Origin: Lacunisphaera sp.
GTDB taxonomy: Bacteria > Verrucomicrobiota > Verrucomicrobiia > Opitutales > Opitutaceae
Assembly: GCA_009695095.1 (NCBI GenBank)
Contig: SIBQ01000005.1
Span: forward strand, 1 to 64,000
Direction: 5' to 3'
Length of the DNA stretch: 64,000 nt
Shown: positions 7,359-19,022 of the stretch, piece by piece
How positions within the stretch are numbered: the first letter of the stretch is position 1
How the letters are laid out: each line of letters starts with the position of its first letter
Translations under genes and position numbers: made by a program
The notes under the pieces: generated by a model
Seen by the model: only the letters and a program-made list of their open reading frames with translations
Databases searched by the model: none
Told to the model about the DNA's origin: nothing

Positions 7359-9300
7359 TTGCATTTTCACGCCGGCGGAACTGCAGAACCTGTCGCGTCG
7401 TGCCCGAAGCGCGGCTTTCCAACCAGCACTCGCGCGGCTCCGGCGGGAAGCGGACGAATTTTCCGCCATGCGACTGGCTGTGCCGGAAACGCCGGGAGGG
7501 CACTACCACGACTTCATCTGTCCCCAGCACGGGGTGGAGCTTCGTTTCGATCCGCACCGTCCGGCGGAGCATCGCTGTCCCGTGGACCAAGCCCGGTTTA
7601 CCGGTGAAAAGTTCGACGCCGCTTGGCGCTGGTTCGTCAACCACCATCTCGCGGAAGCCGCGTTGCGGCTGGCTGTGCTATGGAAAGCTGAAGGGGCTGC
7701 AGTGCACCAGGAAACCGTTCGCGGCATCCTGCTTGGGTACGCGGTGAGGTACGATTTCTATCGGGGTTGTCCGCGCACGGGACAGAACCCCGGCATTGCC
7801 ACCTACACCACGCTGGACGAATCCGTGTGGAGTATCCCGCTGGCCTGGGCCTATTCGTTGATCGCCGAAACACTTCCCGCCGCCGAATCCAACGAGATCA
7901 TTTCGCGTCTCCTGGTGCCGGCAGCGGAACATCTGGTGCGTCGCCGCTACGGCGCGATCCACAACTTCACCTGCTGGCACAATGCGGCCATCGCTACGAT
8001 CGGACGCGTGACCGGGCGCGCCGACCTGGTCCGCTTTGCCCTCGATGGCCCCTTGGGGCAGCGCGCCCAATTGCGGGACGGGATGCTGGGCGATGGGCTC
8101 TGGCTCGAGGGGTCCATGAGCTATCACTTCTACTCGGTGTGGGCGATTCTGATGTCGGCGCTCGTCTTCCGGCATGACCCCGGCACTGACATCACGAGCG
8201 ACGGTGCTATCCCTAAAAGTCTGCACGCGCCCATCCAGTGCGCGTACCCGGACGGCACGCTTCCGGCCACCAACGATTGCTGGTACTTCACCAGCATCCT
8301 CGGCGAATGTTGTCACGGCGTGCCGCCGGCGCCCGATTTCTACGAGATTGCTTTTGCGCTCTATGGCGATCCGGTTTTCGCCGCCACGCTCCAGCAGGCA
8401 TATCGGGCAGTTCCACGCGACAGCGTCTTCGCGTTGTTGTTCGGCGCTGAAGTACTGCCGCCGGACCTAGCGCCGGCCAGGGCCAGCATCAATCTGCCGG
8501 AGTCCGGACTGGCGATTTTGCGTCCCGCCAAAAACCTGGAACTGCTGCTGAAGTACGGCCCGCATGGGGGCCATCACGGGCATCCCGACAAGCTGAGCTT
8601 GACCGGCTGGTCGCATGGTTGGCGATTCTCTCCCGATCTCGGCACGCCCGGCTACGGCGTCGAGTCGCTCGAGACTTGGTATCGACAGACCCTCAGCCAC
8701 AACACCGTGCTCATCGACGGTGAATCGCAGCCGACGGCTCATGGCCGACTCCAGAGCTTTGACTCTGGCTCGGCGGTCGTGGCGGTGGAGTGGGCCGGCG
8801 TGAAACTGCGCCGCGCTATTCATGCCCGGACCGAATACTTCGTCGATGTGTTTGAGGCCGACTGCGCCGGGCCGCGTGGCATCGACTGGATCTATCACAA
8901 TGCCGGCGCGCTCACGAGCGACTGTCCAGCCCATCGCGTGAAATCGATCGCGGGCGGAGCGGCCTACCAGCATCTGCGCGACGTCAGCGAACGCACGGCG
9001 TCAAGTCCGATGCAGTTGCAGTGGCGCGAGGGCTCGTTGGGCATGCTGCTTTGGATGCCCGAAACGGCCGGCGAGCAAGTGTTTACGGGCGTCTCACCGG
9101 CCAATCCCCCTACAATCTCCTTCGGCTTCGTCCTTCGAAGACGGAATGTCTCCCGGACCGTCTTTGTGGCGGTGTTTCATCCCTATCGTGCCACGCCACG
9201 GGTACGAGATGTCGAATTTCTGGAAAACGAGGGTCTCTTGGTTCACTTTTCCGGCCGCGCTGACCGCTGGTCGCCGGATCAGCTTCGCTGCGGCGGTTAG
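7351..9300 (+). CDS. Heparinase II/III-type polysaccharide lyase
   Basis: A 649-residue protein. The GTG at 7351 is chosen because a GGAGG lies 7 bases upstream and it overlaps the stop of the glycosyltransferase by 8 bases. The N-terminal half is an alpha-helical toroid-like domain (LAEAALRLAVLWKAEG, WSIPLAWAYSLIAE, FTCWHNAAIATIGR). The C-terminal half is the heparinase II/III beta-sandwich with GPHGGHHGHPDKLSL near residue 400 and SHNTVLIDGE near 450. No signal peptide is visible, so it may act in the cytoplasm or be exported another way. Members of this fold cleave uronic-acid polysaccharides; in biosynthetic clusters they can also trim polymers. Confidence 0.8.
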   Translation: MPSCIFTPAELQNLSRRARSAAFQPALARLRREADEFSAMRLAVPETPGGHYHDFICPQHGVELRFDPHRPAEHRCPVDQARFTGEKFDAAWRWFVNHHLAEAALRLAVLWKAEGAAVHQETVRGILLGYAVRYDFYRGCPRTGQNPGIATYTTLDESVWSIPLAWAYSLIAETLPAAESNEIISRLLVPAAEHLVRRRYGAIHNFTCWHNAAIATIGRVTGRADLVRFALDGPLGQRAQLRDGMLGDGLWLEGSMSYHFYSVWAILMSALVFRHDPGTDITSDGAIPKSLHAPIQCAYPDGTLPATNDCWYFTSILGECCHGVPPAPDFYEIAFALYGDPVFAATLQQAYRAVPRDSVFALLFGAEVLPPDLAPARASINLPESGLAILRPAKNLELLLKYGPHGGHHGHPDKLSLTGWSHGWRFSPDLGTPGYGVESLETWYRQTLSHNTVLIDGESQPTAHGRLQSFDSGSAVVAVEWAGVKLRRAIHARTEYFVDVFEADCAGPRGIDWIYHNAGALTSDCPAHRVKSIAGGAAYQHLRDVSERTASSPMQLQWREGSLGMLLWMPETAGEQVFTGVSPANPPTISFGFVLRRRNVSRTVFVAVFHPYRATPRVRDVEFLENEGLLVHFSGRADRWSPDQLRCGG

Positions 9301-9350
9301 CCAGCCGGGCACCGCCATTCGCCGCTCCCGGCCCGCCCCATTTCATTGCC

Positions 9351-9426
9351 CGCCGCAGCGGGCCCAGATCTCGTAGCTCGCCGTCATGACTGGCACGCGC
9401 TCGGGCTGCGCGCCAGCCAGGTTGTG
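9351..9426 (-). repeat. Stray second copy of the sulfatase 3' coding end
   Basis: This stretch aligns with 9580-9658, inside the C-terminal coding part of the sulfatase, with roughly nine differences in about 76 bases. On the minus strand it reads NLAGAQPERVPVMTASYE then IWARCGGQ and a stop, against NLAGAQSERVQAMTASYE in the intact gene. It has no start and lies 82 bases beyond the sulfatase stop. It is either the last trace of a neighbouring sulfatase paralogue or a duplicated 3' end. Confidence 0.7.
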
Positions 9427-9508
9427 TTGCCGGCGAGACCAATCCCCTGAACTATACGCGGGGAGGCACGATCACCGTGAACGGCATCGCCGGCTCGCGC
9501 ATTGTGGC

Positions 9509-11188
9509 CTACGTCCCCTGCACTGGATCGATTCCCGGAATGTTGCTCAGGGTCGGTGAGATTTTATTCCAGGATTGCACGCCGCAACGGTGGGCCCAGC
9601 TCTCATAGCTCGCGGTCATGGCTTGCACGCGCTCGGACTGCGCGCCAGCCAGGTTGTGCAATTCGCTCCGGTCGCGGGACAGATCGTAGAGTTCCCACGG
9701 GGCGTCCTCCCTGCCCACCAGTTTCCACCGGCCGTCGCGCATCGCGTGCCGGCCTTCCAGCTCCCAGAAGATCGGCTTGGTCCGCGGTGATTTCCGGCCC
9801 TGCAACAGCGGGACGAAACTGACGCCTTCCATAGGCAGGATTTCCCGGCCCTGGAGCCGCCGGGGGTATTCCGCTCCGCCGACGTCCGTGCAGGTTGCCA
9901 TCAAATCGACAATGTGCCCGGGTTCATGGCAGAGGCTGCCGGCTTTCACCCGAACTCCGGGACCGGCGGCGATGAGCGGGGTCGCGATCCCGCCTTCGTT
10001 CAGGTAGGACTTGTATTTCCGGAAGGGGGTGTTGCTGGCGTTGGCCCACCCGTCGACGTAGGCCTCGTAGGATTCCGGTCCGCCCAGATAGGGCGGGCGG
10101 TTGAACTCCCGTTTCCGGAAACGGCGGCAGTCCGTTTCGGCATTGCTGCCGTTGTCCGACAGGAAAATCACCAGCGTGTCCTTGTCCTTGCCGGTCCGGC
10201 GCAGCTCGGCCAGGACCCGGCCAATACCGGCGTCCATCTTTTCGACCTGCGCGGCGTAAATGGCCATCTGCAGGTCCATCAGTTCGGGATCTTCGATGTT
10301 ACCCCACGCCGGCACGGTGGGATCGCGCGGCGACAGTGCGGCTTCCGCTCCCACCAGACCCATGGCTTGCTGCCGGGCGAATCGCTTGGCGCGCAGGGTG
10401 TCCCAGCCGCCACGATAACGTCCGCGGTGCCGGGCGATGTCTTGCGGCGGAGCGTGGAGAGGGAAGTGCGGAGCCGTGAACGCGAGATAGAAAAAAAATG
10501 GATCCCGACCCTGCTCCGTCCCGGCGAGGAGTTCCACCGCGCGGTCCGCAATGGCGTCGGTCATGTAGAAGCCCTCCCGGGGCGGATGGTAGGGTTGATC
10601 GTCGATCACCATCTGGCGGGTGATTCCCGGCAGGTAGTCCTTTGAGATGTCGAAATAATTTGCCGCGCCGCTGATCAGGCTGAAGCAATGGTCAAATCCG
10701 CGATCCACCGGCCAGTGCGGCCGGCTTTCGCCCACGTGCCATTTGCCGGACATCAGCGTCCGGTAGCCGGCGCTCTTCATGACCTCGGCGATCGTCACGC
10801 ACCGGGTGTTGAGATACCCCTGATAAGGCCCGGGGGGACGCGTATCCGCGCCATGTGAAACCATCCAGCCCACGCCGGCTTGGTGCGGATACAGTCCCGT
10901 CAGCAGCGAGGCCCGGGTGGGGCAGCAGACGGCGCAGTTGTAGAACTGGGTAAACCGCACACCCCGATTGGCCAGGGAGTCGATATGGGGCGTCGGGATT
11001 TCGGAGCCAAAGCAGCCGATATCCGAATACCCCATGTCATCGGCGAGAATCAGCAGGATATTCGGCCGGCGGCCTTGTCCCGAAGCGCCACGGAGAATGG
11101 AGGGCGCAGTCAGCGCTGCCGCCCCGACTCCCATCGTGCGCAGGAAATCCCGCCGCGGAATTCCGCTTGGGCCTGCACATCTCTCCAT
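9509..11188 (-). CDS. Arylsulfatase, Tat-exported, Cys-type
   Basis: A 559-residue type I sulfatase. It opens with a twin-arginine signal (PRRDFLRTMGVGAAALTAPS). Metal ligands Asp50-Asp51 are in ILADDMGYSD. The formylglycine motif CxPxR is CCPTR, so Cys88 would be converted by an FGE-type enzyme. Further conserved segments are MSGKWHVGE, FFYLAFTAPHFPLHAP and IFLSDNGSNAET. The C-terminal part (FWELEGRHAMRDGRWKLV, ELYDLSRDRSELHNLAG) is the usual small sulfatase subdomain. It probably removes sulfate esters from extracellular polysaccharide, consistent with the lyase next to it. A partial copy of its 3' end lies just beyond the stop. Confidence 0.9.
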   Translation of the reverse strand: MERCAGPSGIPRRDFLRTMGVGAAALTAPSILRGASGQGRRPNILLILADDMGYSDIGCFGSEIPTPHIDSLANRGVRFTQFYNCAVCCPTRASLLTGLYPHQAGVGWMVSHGADTRPPGPYQGYLNTRCVTIAEVMKSAGYRTLMSGKWHVGESRPHWPVDRGFDHCFSLISGAANYFDISKDYLPGITRQMVIDDQPYHPPREGFYMTDAIADRAVELLAGTEQGRDPFFFYLAFTAPHFPLHAPPQDIARHRGRYRGGWDTLRAKRFARQQAMGLVGAEAALSPRDPTVPAWGNIEDPELMDLQMAIYAAQVEKMDAGIGRVLAELRRTGKDKDTLVIFLSDNGSNAETDCRRFRKREFNRPPYLGGPESYEAYVDGWANASNTPFRKYKSYLNEGGIATPLIAAGPGVRVKAGSLCHEPGHIVDLMATCTDVGGAEYPRRLQGREILPMEGVSFVPLLQGRKSPRTKPIFWELEGRHAMRDGRWKLVGREDAPWELYDLSRDRSELHNLAGAQSERVQAMTASYESWAHRCGVQSWNKISPTLSNIPGIDPVQGT

Positions 11189-11770
11189 ATGGCCAAGCTA
11201 CCGACCGCCGGTCCGCCGCCGCAATGGCGATCTCGTGGTAACTTCTTTTGACCATTACACGGCTATAAGTCAGAATCCCCGGTCGCCACGGGGATTTTCA
11301 AATGACTCATAACCCAATGAATCTGACCACGGATATCCTGGCAGTTTATCGGACTTTCACGGCAGCCGTTGAATTTTTTTGCATTGGCGCGGCCAAGAGA
11401 CATGCCAGCCAAATTTGTGAACATGGACCGAGACACGGCTCGACTGTGTGGAGCGCGTTCGACCTTGATACGTAATACTTTGGGCCCGGCAAGCAGGGCC
11501 AGATGATCAACGGCCGCGTCGCCAGCCTGAAGAAGGTGCTCGCAGCGCTGGTTGGCGGACGTTGGGGTTTCGGACGATACTGGCCTAAGCGAACCGCCGA
11601 GCAGGCTACTACCGAAAGTTCGCGACCCACAGCTGAGCCTCAGCGTTCTACCGCTGATGCTGGCTGACAATTTTGACGCACCGCCCGGAAACGAGCAATC
11701 GCTGAAACGCGGAAGAGCGGAGCGGCGGAATCCGCCTTCTCGTCTTGCAGCGTGACACGACCACAGATCA
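11189..11770. other. Gene-free region with a possible transposase remnant
   Basis: An ATG at 11402 opens MPAKFVNMDRDTARL, which resembles the first residues of a family of Verrucomicrobial IS transposases (MPAKF, DRDTPLL), but the frame then loses similarity and stops by about 11530. A further open stretch around 11490-11665 (GKQGQMINGRVASLKKVLAA) is not recognised. The rest shows no gene. I read it as debris of an old insertion. Confidence 0.35.
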
Positions 11771-13048
11771 TCAGCGAACCGAGATGACAGCGTAGCTCTT
11801 CTTGCCTTTGCGCAGGAGGAGATACTTGCCGAAGAGCAGGTCGTTGGCCGTTATGTTCCGTTTGTGGGTGGCCCGGGTGTTGTTGAGGTAGATGCCGCCG
11901 GCTTCGAGATCCTTGCGCGCGGCGCCCTTCGACGTGGCAAGCCCGGCGTGGAATACGAGATCGGCGATGGGCGTGCCCTTGCCGTCGAGCTTTGCCTTCT
12001 CCAGATCCTTGGTCGGAATTTCGCCGACCACGTCGTTGAAGATCGCCTCGGTGACGCCGTCGAGCGAACCGCCGAAGAGGATTTCGCTGGCCTTCAGCGC
12101 GGTGTCGAGTGCTTCGGCGCCATGGACGAGCGTGGTTATTTCCTTGGCGAGGGCCTTCTGCGTCGCGCGGGCGCCGGGCTCCGCCTTCAGCTTGGCCTCG
12201 AGCGCGGTGATTTGCCTTTGCGAGAGGAAGGTAAGCGTCTTGAGCAGCTTGATGACGTCCGCGTCGTCGCTGTTCACGAAGAACTGGTAGAAGCGGTAGG
12301 GGCTGGTCTTCTTGGGGTCGAGCCACAATGTGCCGTCGGCGGTCTTGCCGTATTTGGCGCCGTCAGACTTGGTGAGGAGCGGGAAGACGAGGCCCCAGAC
12401 AGTCGCGCCGAGTTTCTTGCGGGTCAGCTCGGTGCCGACCGTGATGTTGCCCCACTGGTCGGTGGCGCCGACCTGCAGCTCGCAGTTGAAGGTCTTCTTC
12501 AGGTGGCAGAAATCGAAACCTTGCAGCAGCATGTAGGTGAACTCGGTGAAGCTGATGCCGCCGCTGCGCTCGTTCATGCGCGACTTGACCGAATCCTTCG
12601 CGACCATGGAGTTGACGGTGATGTGCTTGCCGGTCTCGCGGAGGAACTCGAGGAAGGTGAGGGCGCCGGTCCAGTCGTAGTTGTTGACGACTCGGGCGGG
12701 GTTGGGCACGCCGTCGAAATCGAGGAAGCGGGCGAGCTGCGGCTTGATGCAGGCGAGATTGTGCTCGAGCTGGTCGGGCGTGAGCAGGTGGCGCTCGTCG
12801 GACTTGCCGGAGGGGTCGCCGACCATGCCGGTGGCGCCGCCGGCGAGGGCGATGGGGAAGTGGCCGTGCTGCTGGAAGCGGCGCAGGGCGAACAGCGGCA
12901 CGAGGTTGCCGACATGGAGCGAGTCCGCGGAGGGGTCGAAGCCGCAATAAAGCGTGAGCGGGCCCTCGGCGAGGCGCTTGGCAAGCGCATCGCGGTCCGT
13001 GCAATCGGCGTAAAGGCCGCGCCATTCGAGTTCATCCAGGATCGTCAT
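11771..13048 (-). CDS. tyrS: Tyrosyl-tRNA synthetase
   Basis: A 425-residue class I synthetase that charges tRNA-Tyr. The HIGH-type signature is HVGN at 45-48 after the tyrosine-pocket segment LYCGFDPSADSL; the second signature is KYGKT at 232-236 in place of the commoner KFGKS. DQWGN near 198 and the C-terminal S4-like domain (KDLEAGGIYLNN, ITANDLLFGKYLLLRKGKK) are in the expected places. Length is normal for the bacterial TyrRS group. It stands alone, divergent from the peroxiredoxin. The tRNA-Tyr gene itself is about 48 kb away at 61090. Confidence 0.97.
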   Translation of the reverse strand: MTILDELEWRGLYADCTDRDALAKRLAEGPLTLYCGFDPSADSLHVGNLVPLFALRRFQQHGHFPIALAGGATGMVGDPSGKSDERHLLTPDQLEHNLACIKPQLARFLDFDGVPNPARVVNNYDWTGALTFLEFLRETGKHITVNSMVAKDSVKSRMNERSGGISFTEFTYMLLQGFDFCHLKKTFNCELQVGATDQWGNITVGTELTRKKLGATVWGLVFPLLTKSDGAKYGKTADGTLWLDPKKTSPYRFYQFFVNSDDADVIKLLKTLTFLSQRQITALEAKLKAEPGARATQKALAKEITTLVHGAEALDTALKASEILFGGSLDGVTEAIFNDVVGEIPTKDLEKAKLDGKGTPIADLVFHAGLATSKGAARKDLEAGGIYLNNTRATHKRNITANDLLFGKYLLLRKGKKSYAVISVR

Positions 13049-13312
13049 GGAGTTACTCTGGTTATTGGCCGCGGCGGCAGGGGTGGCAAGTGCGCAGTGA
13101 CGCCAGAAGAACTAATGGGTGCGACGGGCAAATTTAGCAGCCATCCTCATACTCCGCTGCCCAGTGCTCTGGGCCCGAGGTTTGCCCGGACCGGACCGTC
13201 CGGCATATTGGTACAAAATGGATTGCCGCGCGAACGCGGGAGGTTCTAGTTATTGGCTCCTACGCGACGGAATTCCTCCACCGCCTCCTTTAATTCCAAC
13301 CCCCTGCCTCCC

Positions 13313-13789
13313 ATGCCTCTCGCCACCAGCACCAAAGCCCCCGACTTCACCCTCAAGACCAAAACCGCCGACGGCCCGCAGGACGTCAAGCTCAGCGCCA
13401 ATTTCGGCAAGAAACAGACTGTCTTGCTGTTTTTCCCCGCCGCGTTCACCGGTGTCTGTACGCAGGAGATGTGCGACCAGACCGCCGGTCTTGGCGAATA
13501 TGAGAAGCTCGGAGCGGCCGTCTACGGCATCAGCGTGGACAGTCCGTTCGCGCAAGAAGCCTGGGCCAAGGCCAACAACATCAAGATCACGCTGCTGTCC
13601 GATCTGAACAAGACCGTCACCCGGGCCTACGGGGTGGTTCTGCCAAATCTCGCCGGGATGTATGAAACCGCGCAGCGCGCGGCGTTCGTCATCGGCAAGG
13701 ACGGCGTCATCAAATACGCGGAGCAGACCACCACGCCGAAGGACTTGCCGAATTTCAACGCGGTCAAGGCCGCGTTATCCAAAACCTGA
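13313..13789 (+). CDS. Peroxiredoxin (AhpC/TSA, Prx5/AhpE-like)
   Basis: A 158-residue thiol peroxidase that reduces H2O2 and organic hydroperoxides. The ATG at 13313 was chosen over an upstream TTG because MPLATSTKAPDFTLKT is the normal start. The peroxidatic cysteine lies in PAAFTGVCTQEMCDQ, matching PxxxTxxC, with a second nearby Cys that could resolve it. GISVDSPFAQEAWAK and AAFVIGKDGVIKYAE complete the thioredoxin fold. The stop codon TGA lies inside the first unit of a heptad repeat array, so that array abuts the gene exactly. Confidence 0.9.
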   Translation: MPLATSTKAPDFTLKTKTADGPQDVKLSANFGKKQTVLLFFPAAFTGVCTQEMCDQTAGLGEYEKLGAAVYGISVDSPFAQEAWAKANNIKITLLSDLNKTVTRAYGVVLPNLAGMYETAQRAAFVIGKDGVIKYAEQTTTPKDLPNFNAVKAALSKT

Positions 13790-13901
13790 AGCTTGAGACC
13801 TGAAACCTGAATAATTCTCCGCTCCCTAACCAATAGTCATCATTCCAGACCACGGCGAAGCCGACCCTCAGGTCTCAGGTTTTCGCTTTCAGGTTTCTCT
13901 T
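13784..13901. repeat. Inverted pair of heptad arrays in the prx-acnA spacer
   Basis: Four 7-base units of the ACCTGAA type run 13784-13811 and include the peroxiredoxin stop codon. Five units of the TTCAGGT/CTCAGGT type run 13867-13901 and end ten bases before the acnA GTG. The two sets are complementary, so the transcript of the spacer could fold into a long imperfect stem around a central 55-base loop. The same arrangement recurs at 16595 and 50053. Confidence 0.75.
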
Positions 13902-13910
13902 CTTACTCCC

Positions 13911-16586
<2,676 letters not shown>

Positions 16587-16594
16587 ATTGAAAA

Positions 16595-16684
16595 ACCTGA
16601 AACTTGAAACCTGAGACCTGCGGGAAGAACCTCTGCCGCCGGTCACCGCTCTCGCGGTTTGATTTCAGCTCTCAGGTTTTCTTC
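16595..16684. repeat. Inverted pair of heptad arrays in the acnA-STAS spacer
   Basis: Four units (ACCTGAA, ACTTGAA, ACCTGAG, ACCTGCG) run 16595-16622, starting eight bases after the acnA stop. Complementary units (TTCAGCT, CTCAGGT, TTTCTTC) run 16664-16684, ending nine bases before the next ATG. Order and strand match the pair upstream of acnA. Confidence 0.7.
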
Positions 16685-16693
16685 GATCACTCC

Positions 16694-17203
16694 ATGCCGA
16701 ACCCAGCCAAGCCCACCTTTATGGTTAATGCCTACGCCGACCCGGTGCTGGTGCGCGTCGAGGGCCGGGCTTCGTTCACCAACAGCGGCAGTTTGAAGGA
16801 TTTCGTGGCGGAGATGATGCGGCAGGGGAAAACGCGCTTCGTGGTGGATTTCCAGAACTGCACGAGCATGGACAGCACCTTCCTTGGCGTGCTGGCCGGC
16901 GCGGCGCTGGAGCTCCGCCGCCTGACCCCGCCGGGCTTGCTGACGTTGGTGCGGGTGGGGGAGCGCAATCTGGAGCTGATTCGCAACCTCGGATTACACC
17001 GGCTGGCGACGGTGGATGCGGGCAACTTTCAAATGAATTTCACCGGTGGAGCACAGGCGCTGGACGATATGACCCGGACGAAGATCGAGACCGCCCGGCT
17101 GGTGCAGGAGGCGCATGAGAACCTGATCTCGGCCGATGCGGACAATAACGCGAAACTCCAGGATGTGCTCGCCTTCTTGCGCAACCGCGTGGAATCCCGC
17201 TAG
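16694..17203 (+). CDS. STAS-domain anti-sigma factor antagonist
   Basis: A 169-residue protein with a STAS domain in its first 110 residues: ADPVLVRVEGRASFTNSG, then FVVDFQNCTSMDSTFLGVLA, where the Ser of CTSMDS or TF is at the position phosphorylated in SpoIIAA/RsbV. The C-terminal 50 residues are helical (TKIETARLVQEAHENLIS) and unlike plain RsbV. Such proteins switch sigma factors or other targets through reversible phosphorylation. The next gene, 195 bases on, encodes a SpoIIE-type phosphatase that is the natural partner. The cognate kinase (RsbW/SpoIIAB-like) is not in the window. Confidence 0.85.
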   Translation: MPNPAKPTFMVNAYADPVLVRVEGRASFTNSGSLKDFVAEMMRQGKTRFVVDFQNCTSMDSTFLGVLAGAALELRRLTPPGLLTLVRVGERNLELIRNLGLHRLATVDAGNFQMNFTGGAQALDDMTRTKIETARLVQEAHENLISADADNNAKLQDVLAFLRNRVESR

Positions 17204-17277
17204 CCTGCAAGGTGAATTCAAATTCAATCACAGATGGTCACTGATATACCCAGATGGCTAACAGTCGGAGTCTGCTC

Positions 17278-17332
17278 GGTGGAGCGCGGCTTCTGGACGC
17301 GCCCAGAACCCGTCCGGAGGCCAGGTTCCACC
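17278..17332. repeat. Long imperfect palindrome, family shared with 53615-53683
   Basis: GGTGGAGCGCGG at 17278 pairs with the reverse complement of the segment ending GGTTCCACC at 17332; 17 of 22 arm positions match. The right arm is very close to that at 53660-53683, and both copies are followed by an AT-rich CATTAT/ATTATT. This copy ends 66 bases before the start of the phosphatase gene. Confidence 0.65.
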
Positions 17333-17398
17333 CATTATATGTGCGCGTCTGTGTTTATCGATGGTTTCTTGTCCGGCTTTTCTTAAACTCCCGGCCGT

Positions 17399-18838
17399 AT
17401 GATGCTTTTCCTGCTCGGCGGTTTTATCGGCGCGGCGCTGGTTTATGCGCTTTACTGGCGGGCCCAGCGCGAGGCGTCCCGCCACGAGGAGGAGAAGCAG
17501 GCGCTGATGGAGGAGCGGCAGATCGTGCTCGATTACATGCACACCATGGTGGACGCGGTGGGTGAGCGGCTGCCCCGCGAGGAGCTGTTCCAGCGCATCG
17601 TCCATGCGGCGATCCTGAGCACCGGTGCGCTAAGCGCCTGCATCTTCGAGAAGGGGAGCGACAACCTGATGCGTGGTGCGGCGGTCGAGGGCCTGTTCCC
17701 GCCGCACCGGCCCATCCCCGACACCCAGCGGATGAAACTCGGCTCACGGGCCAAGTTCATCGAGCAGGTGTTGAAGTCGGAGTCGTTTCCCGTCGGTGAG
17801 GGCATCGTCGGTCGCGTGGCGGCCACGGGCCGGGGCGAACTGGTGGTCAAGGCCTCCGACGACCCGCGCATCGTGAAGCACGACGACCAGGCACTCGTAG
17901 TGCGCTCGGTCATCGCCGCGCCCATCACCGTAAGGCGGCACCTGATCGGCGTGCTGTGCGTGTGCAACTCGGCCGACGGCCTGCCGTTTTCCGAGACGGA
18001 CTACTCGCTGGTGGCGGCGCTGGCTGAGCAGGCCGGCCTGGCGGTGCACAACGCCGATTTTCTCGCATTGCAGGTGGACAAGCAGCGACTCGACCTCGAT
18101 CTGGCGCTGGCCAGCGACGTGCAGCTGATGCTGCTGCCTCGGGAGATGCCGTCGGTGCCCGGGCTCGACATCGATGCCCGCTACCTCGCGGCGCAAAAGG
18201 TCAGCGGCGACCTCTACGACGTGTTCAAGCTCGGTTACGACCGGGTCGGAGTGGCGGTGGCGGATGTGGCGGGCAAGGGCATGTCGGCCTCGCTGCTCAT
18301 GGCCATCTGCCGGACGACGCTGCGGCAGATCGCGCCGGCGCACAACTCGCCCGCACGGGTGCTGGCCGAGTTGAACCGCACGCTCGCCGGCGACATGCGC
18401 AAAGGCATGTATATCACCATCACCTATGCCGTGGTTGACGCAGGCCGAAACCAGGTGACTATGGCCCGCGCCGGCCACGAACTGGCGCTCTGCTCGCGCC
18501 GCGACTCCGCGACCGGAGCATTTGTGAGCGAATTTGTGGGCTCCGAGGGGATGCCGGTGGGCTTGGTAGACACGGAGTTGTTCGAATCGGTGATTGCGGA
18601 CAGGACGCTGGATTTTGCCGCGGGCTCGACGCTTGTGCTCTACACGGACGGCCTGACCGAGGCGCCGAATGCGGACGACAAGGAATTTGGCGGAGCACGC
18701 CTGGCCGACGCCCTGCGTGATGCGCACAGCGGCAGCGCCCGGCTGATCAACGATGCCATCCTGCAGGCGGTGGAGAGATTCTCTGACGCGGTCGGGCTGC
18801 GGGACGACTACACGCTGCTGACCATCAAGCGGACGTGA
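17399..18838 (+). CDS. GAF-SpoIIE (RsbU-like) protein serine phosphatase
   Basis: A 479-residue signalling phosphatase. Residues 1-20 form a membrane helix (MMLFLLGGFIGAALVYALYW), followed by a short coiled coil. A GAF domain spans about 60-215 (GEGIVGRVAATGRGELVV, APITVRRHLIGVLCVCNSAD). The C-terminal PP2C-type domain starts near 250 with VSGDLYDVFKLG and VAVADVAGKGMSASLLMA and ends with VLYTDGLTEAPN and LRDDYTLLTIKR, so the metal-binding aspartates are present. It should dephosphorylate the STAS protein encoded upstream and so control a partner-switching module in response to a ligand sensed by GAF. Target output is unknown. Confidence 0.9.
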   Translation: MMLFLLGGFIGAALVYALYWRAQREASRHEEEKQALMEERQIVLDYMHTMVDAVGERLPREELFQRIVHAAILSTGALSACIFEKGSDNLMRGAAVEGLFPPHRPIPDTQRMKLGSRAKFIEQVLKSESFPVGEGIVGRVAATGRGELVVKASDDPRIVKHDDQALVVRSVIAAPITVRRHLIGVLCVCNSADGLPFSETDYSLVAALAEQAGLAVHNADFLALQVDKQRLDLDLALASDVQLMLLPREMPSVPGLDIDARYLAAQKVSGDLYDVFKLGYDRVGVAVADVAGKGMSASLLMAICRTTLRQIAPAHNSPARVLAELNRTLAGDMRKGMYITITYAVVDAGRNQVTMARAGHELALCSRRDSATGAFVSEFVGSEGMPVGLVDTELFESVIADRTLDFAAGSTLVLYTDGLTEAPNADDKEFGGARLADALRDAHSGSARLINDAILQAVERFSDAVGLRDDYTLLTIKRT

Positions 18839-18848
18839 GGTGGGGAAG

Positions 18849-18967
18849 GCTCCAAGCGCCAACATCCAAGCTCCACTGAATTGCCAAGTCTCAAACTGGG
18901 CATGGTATTTTGGTTTTGGCTTCGATCGGTGTGATTCTCTGGAGCTTGGGGTTTGGTGATTCTGCTT
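18849..18967. repeat. Heptad arrays in the phosphatase-trpB spacer
   Basis: Units GCTCCAA, GCGCCAA, CATCCAA, GCTCCAC occupy 18849-18876, eleven bases after the phosphatase stop. Units of the opposite sense (TGGAGCT, TGGGGTT, TGGTGAT) occupy about 18940-18960, upstream of trpB. The unit sequence differs from the acnA arrays, but the 7-base period and the inverted arrangement are the same. Confidence 0.6.
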
Positions 18968-19022
18968 CGTGCCACAAATCCGATTTGCGTTCAGCTGTTC
19001 CGCAATCTATCCGTATCCACGC

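Noticed and set aside
11864-13249. Long plus-strand open frame opposite tyrS
   Set aside because: It is a by-product of codon bias in GC-rich DNA. The minus strand encodes a complete TyrRS; the opposite frame is low-complexity and matches no family.
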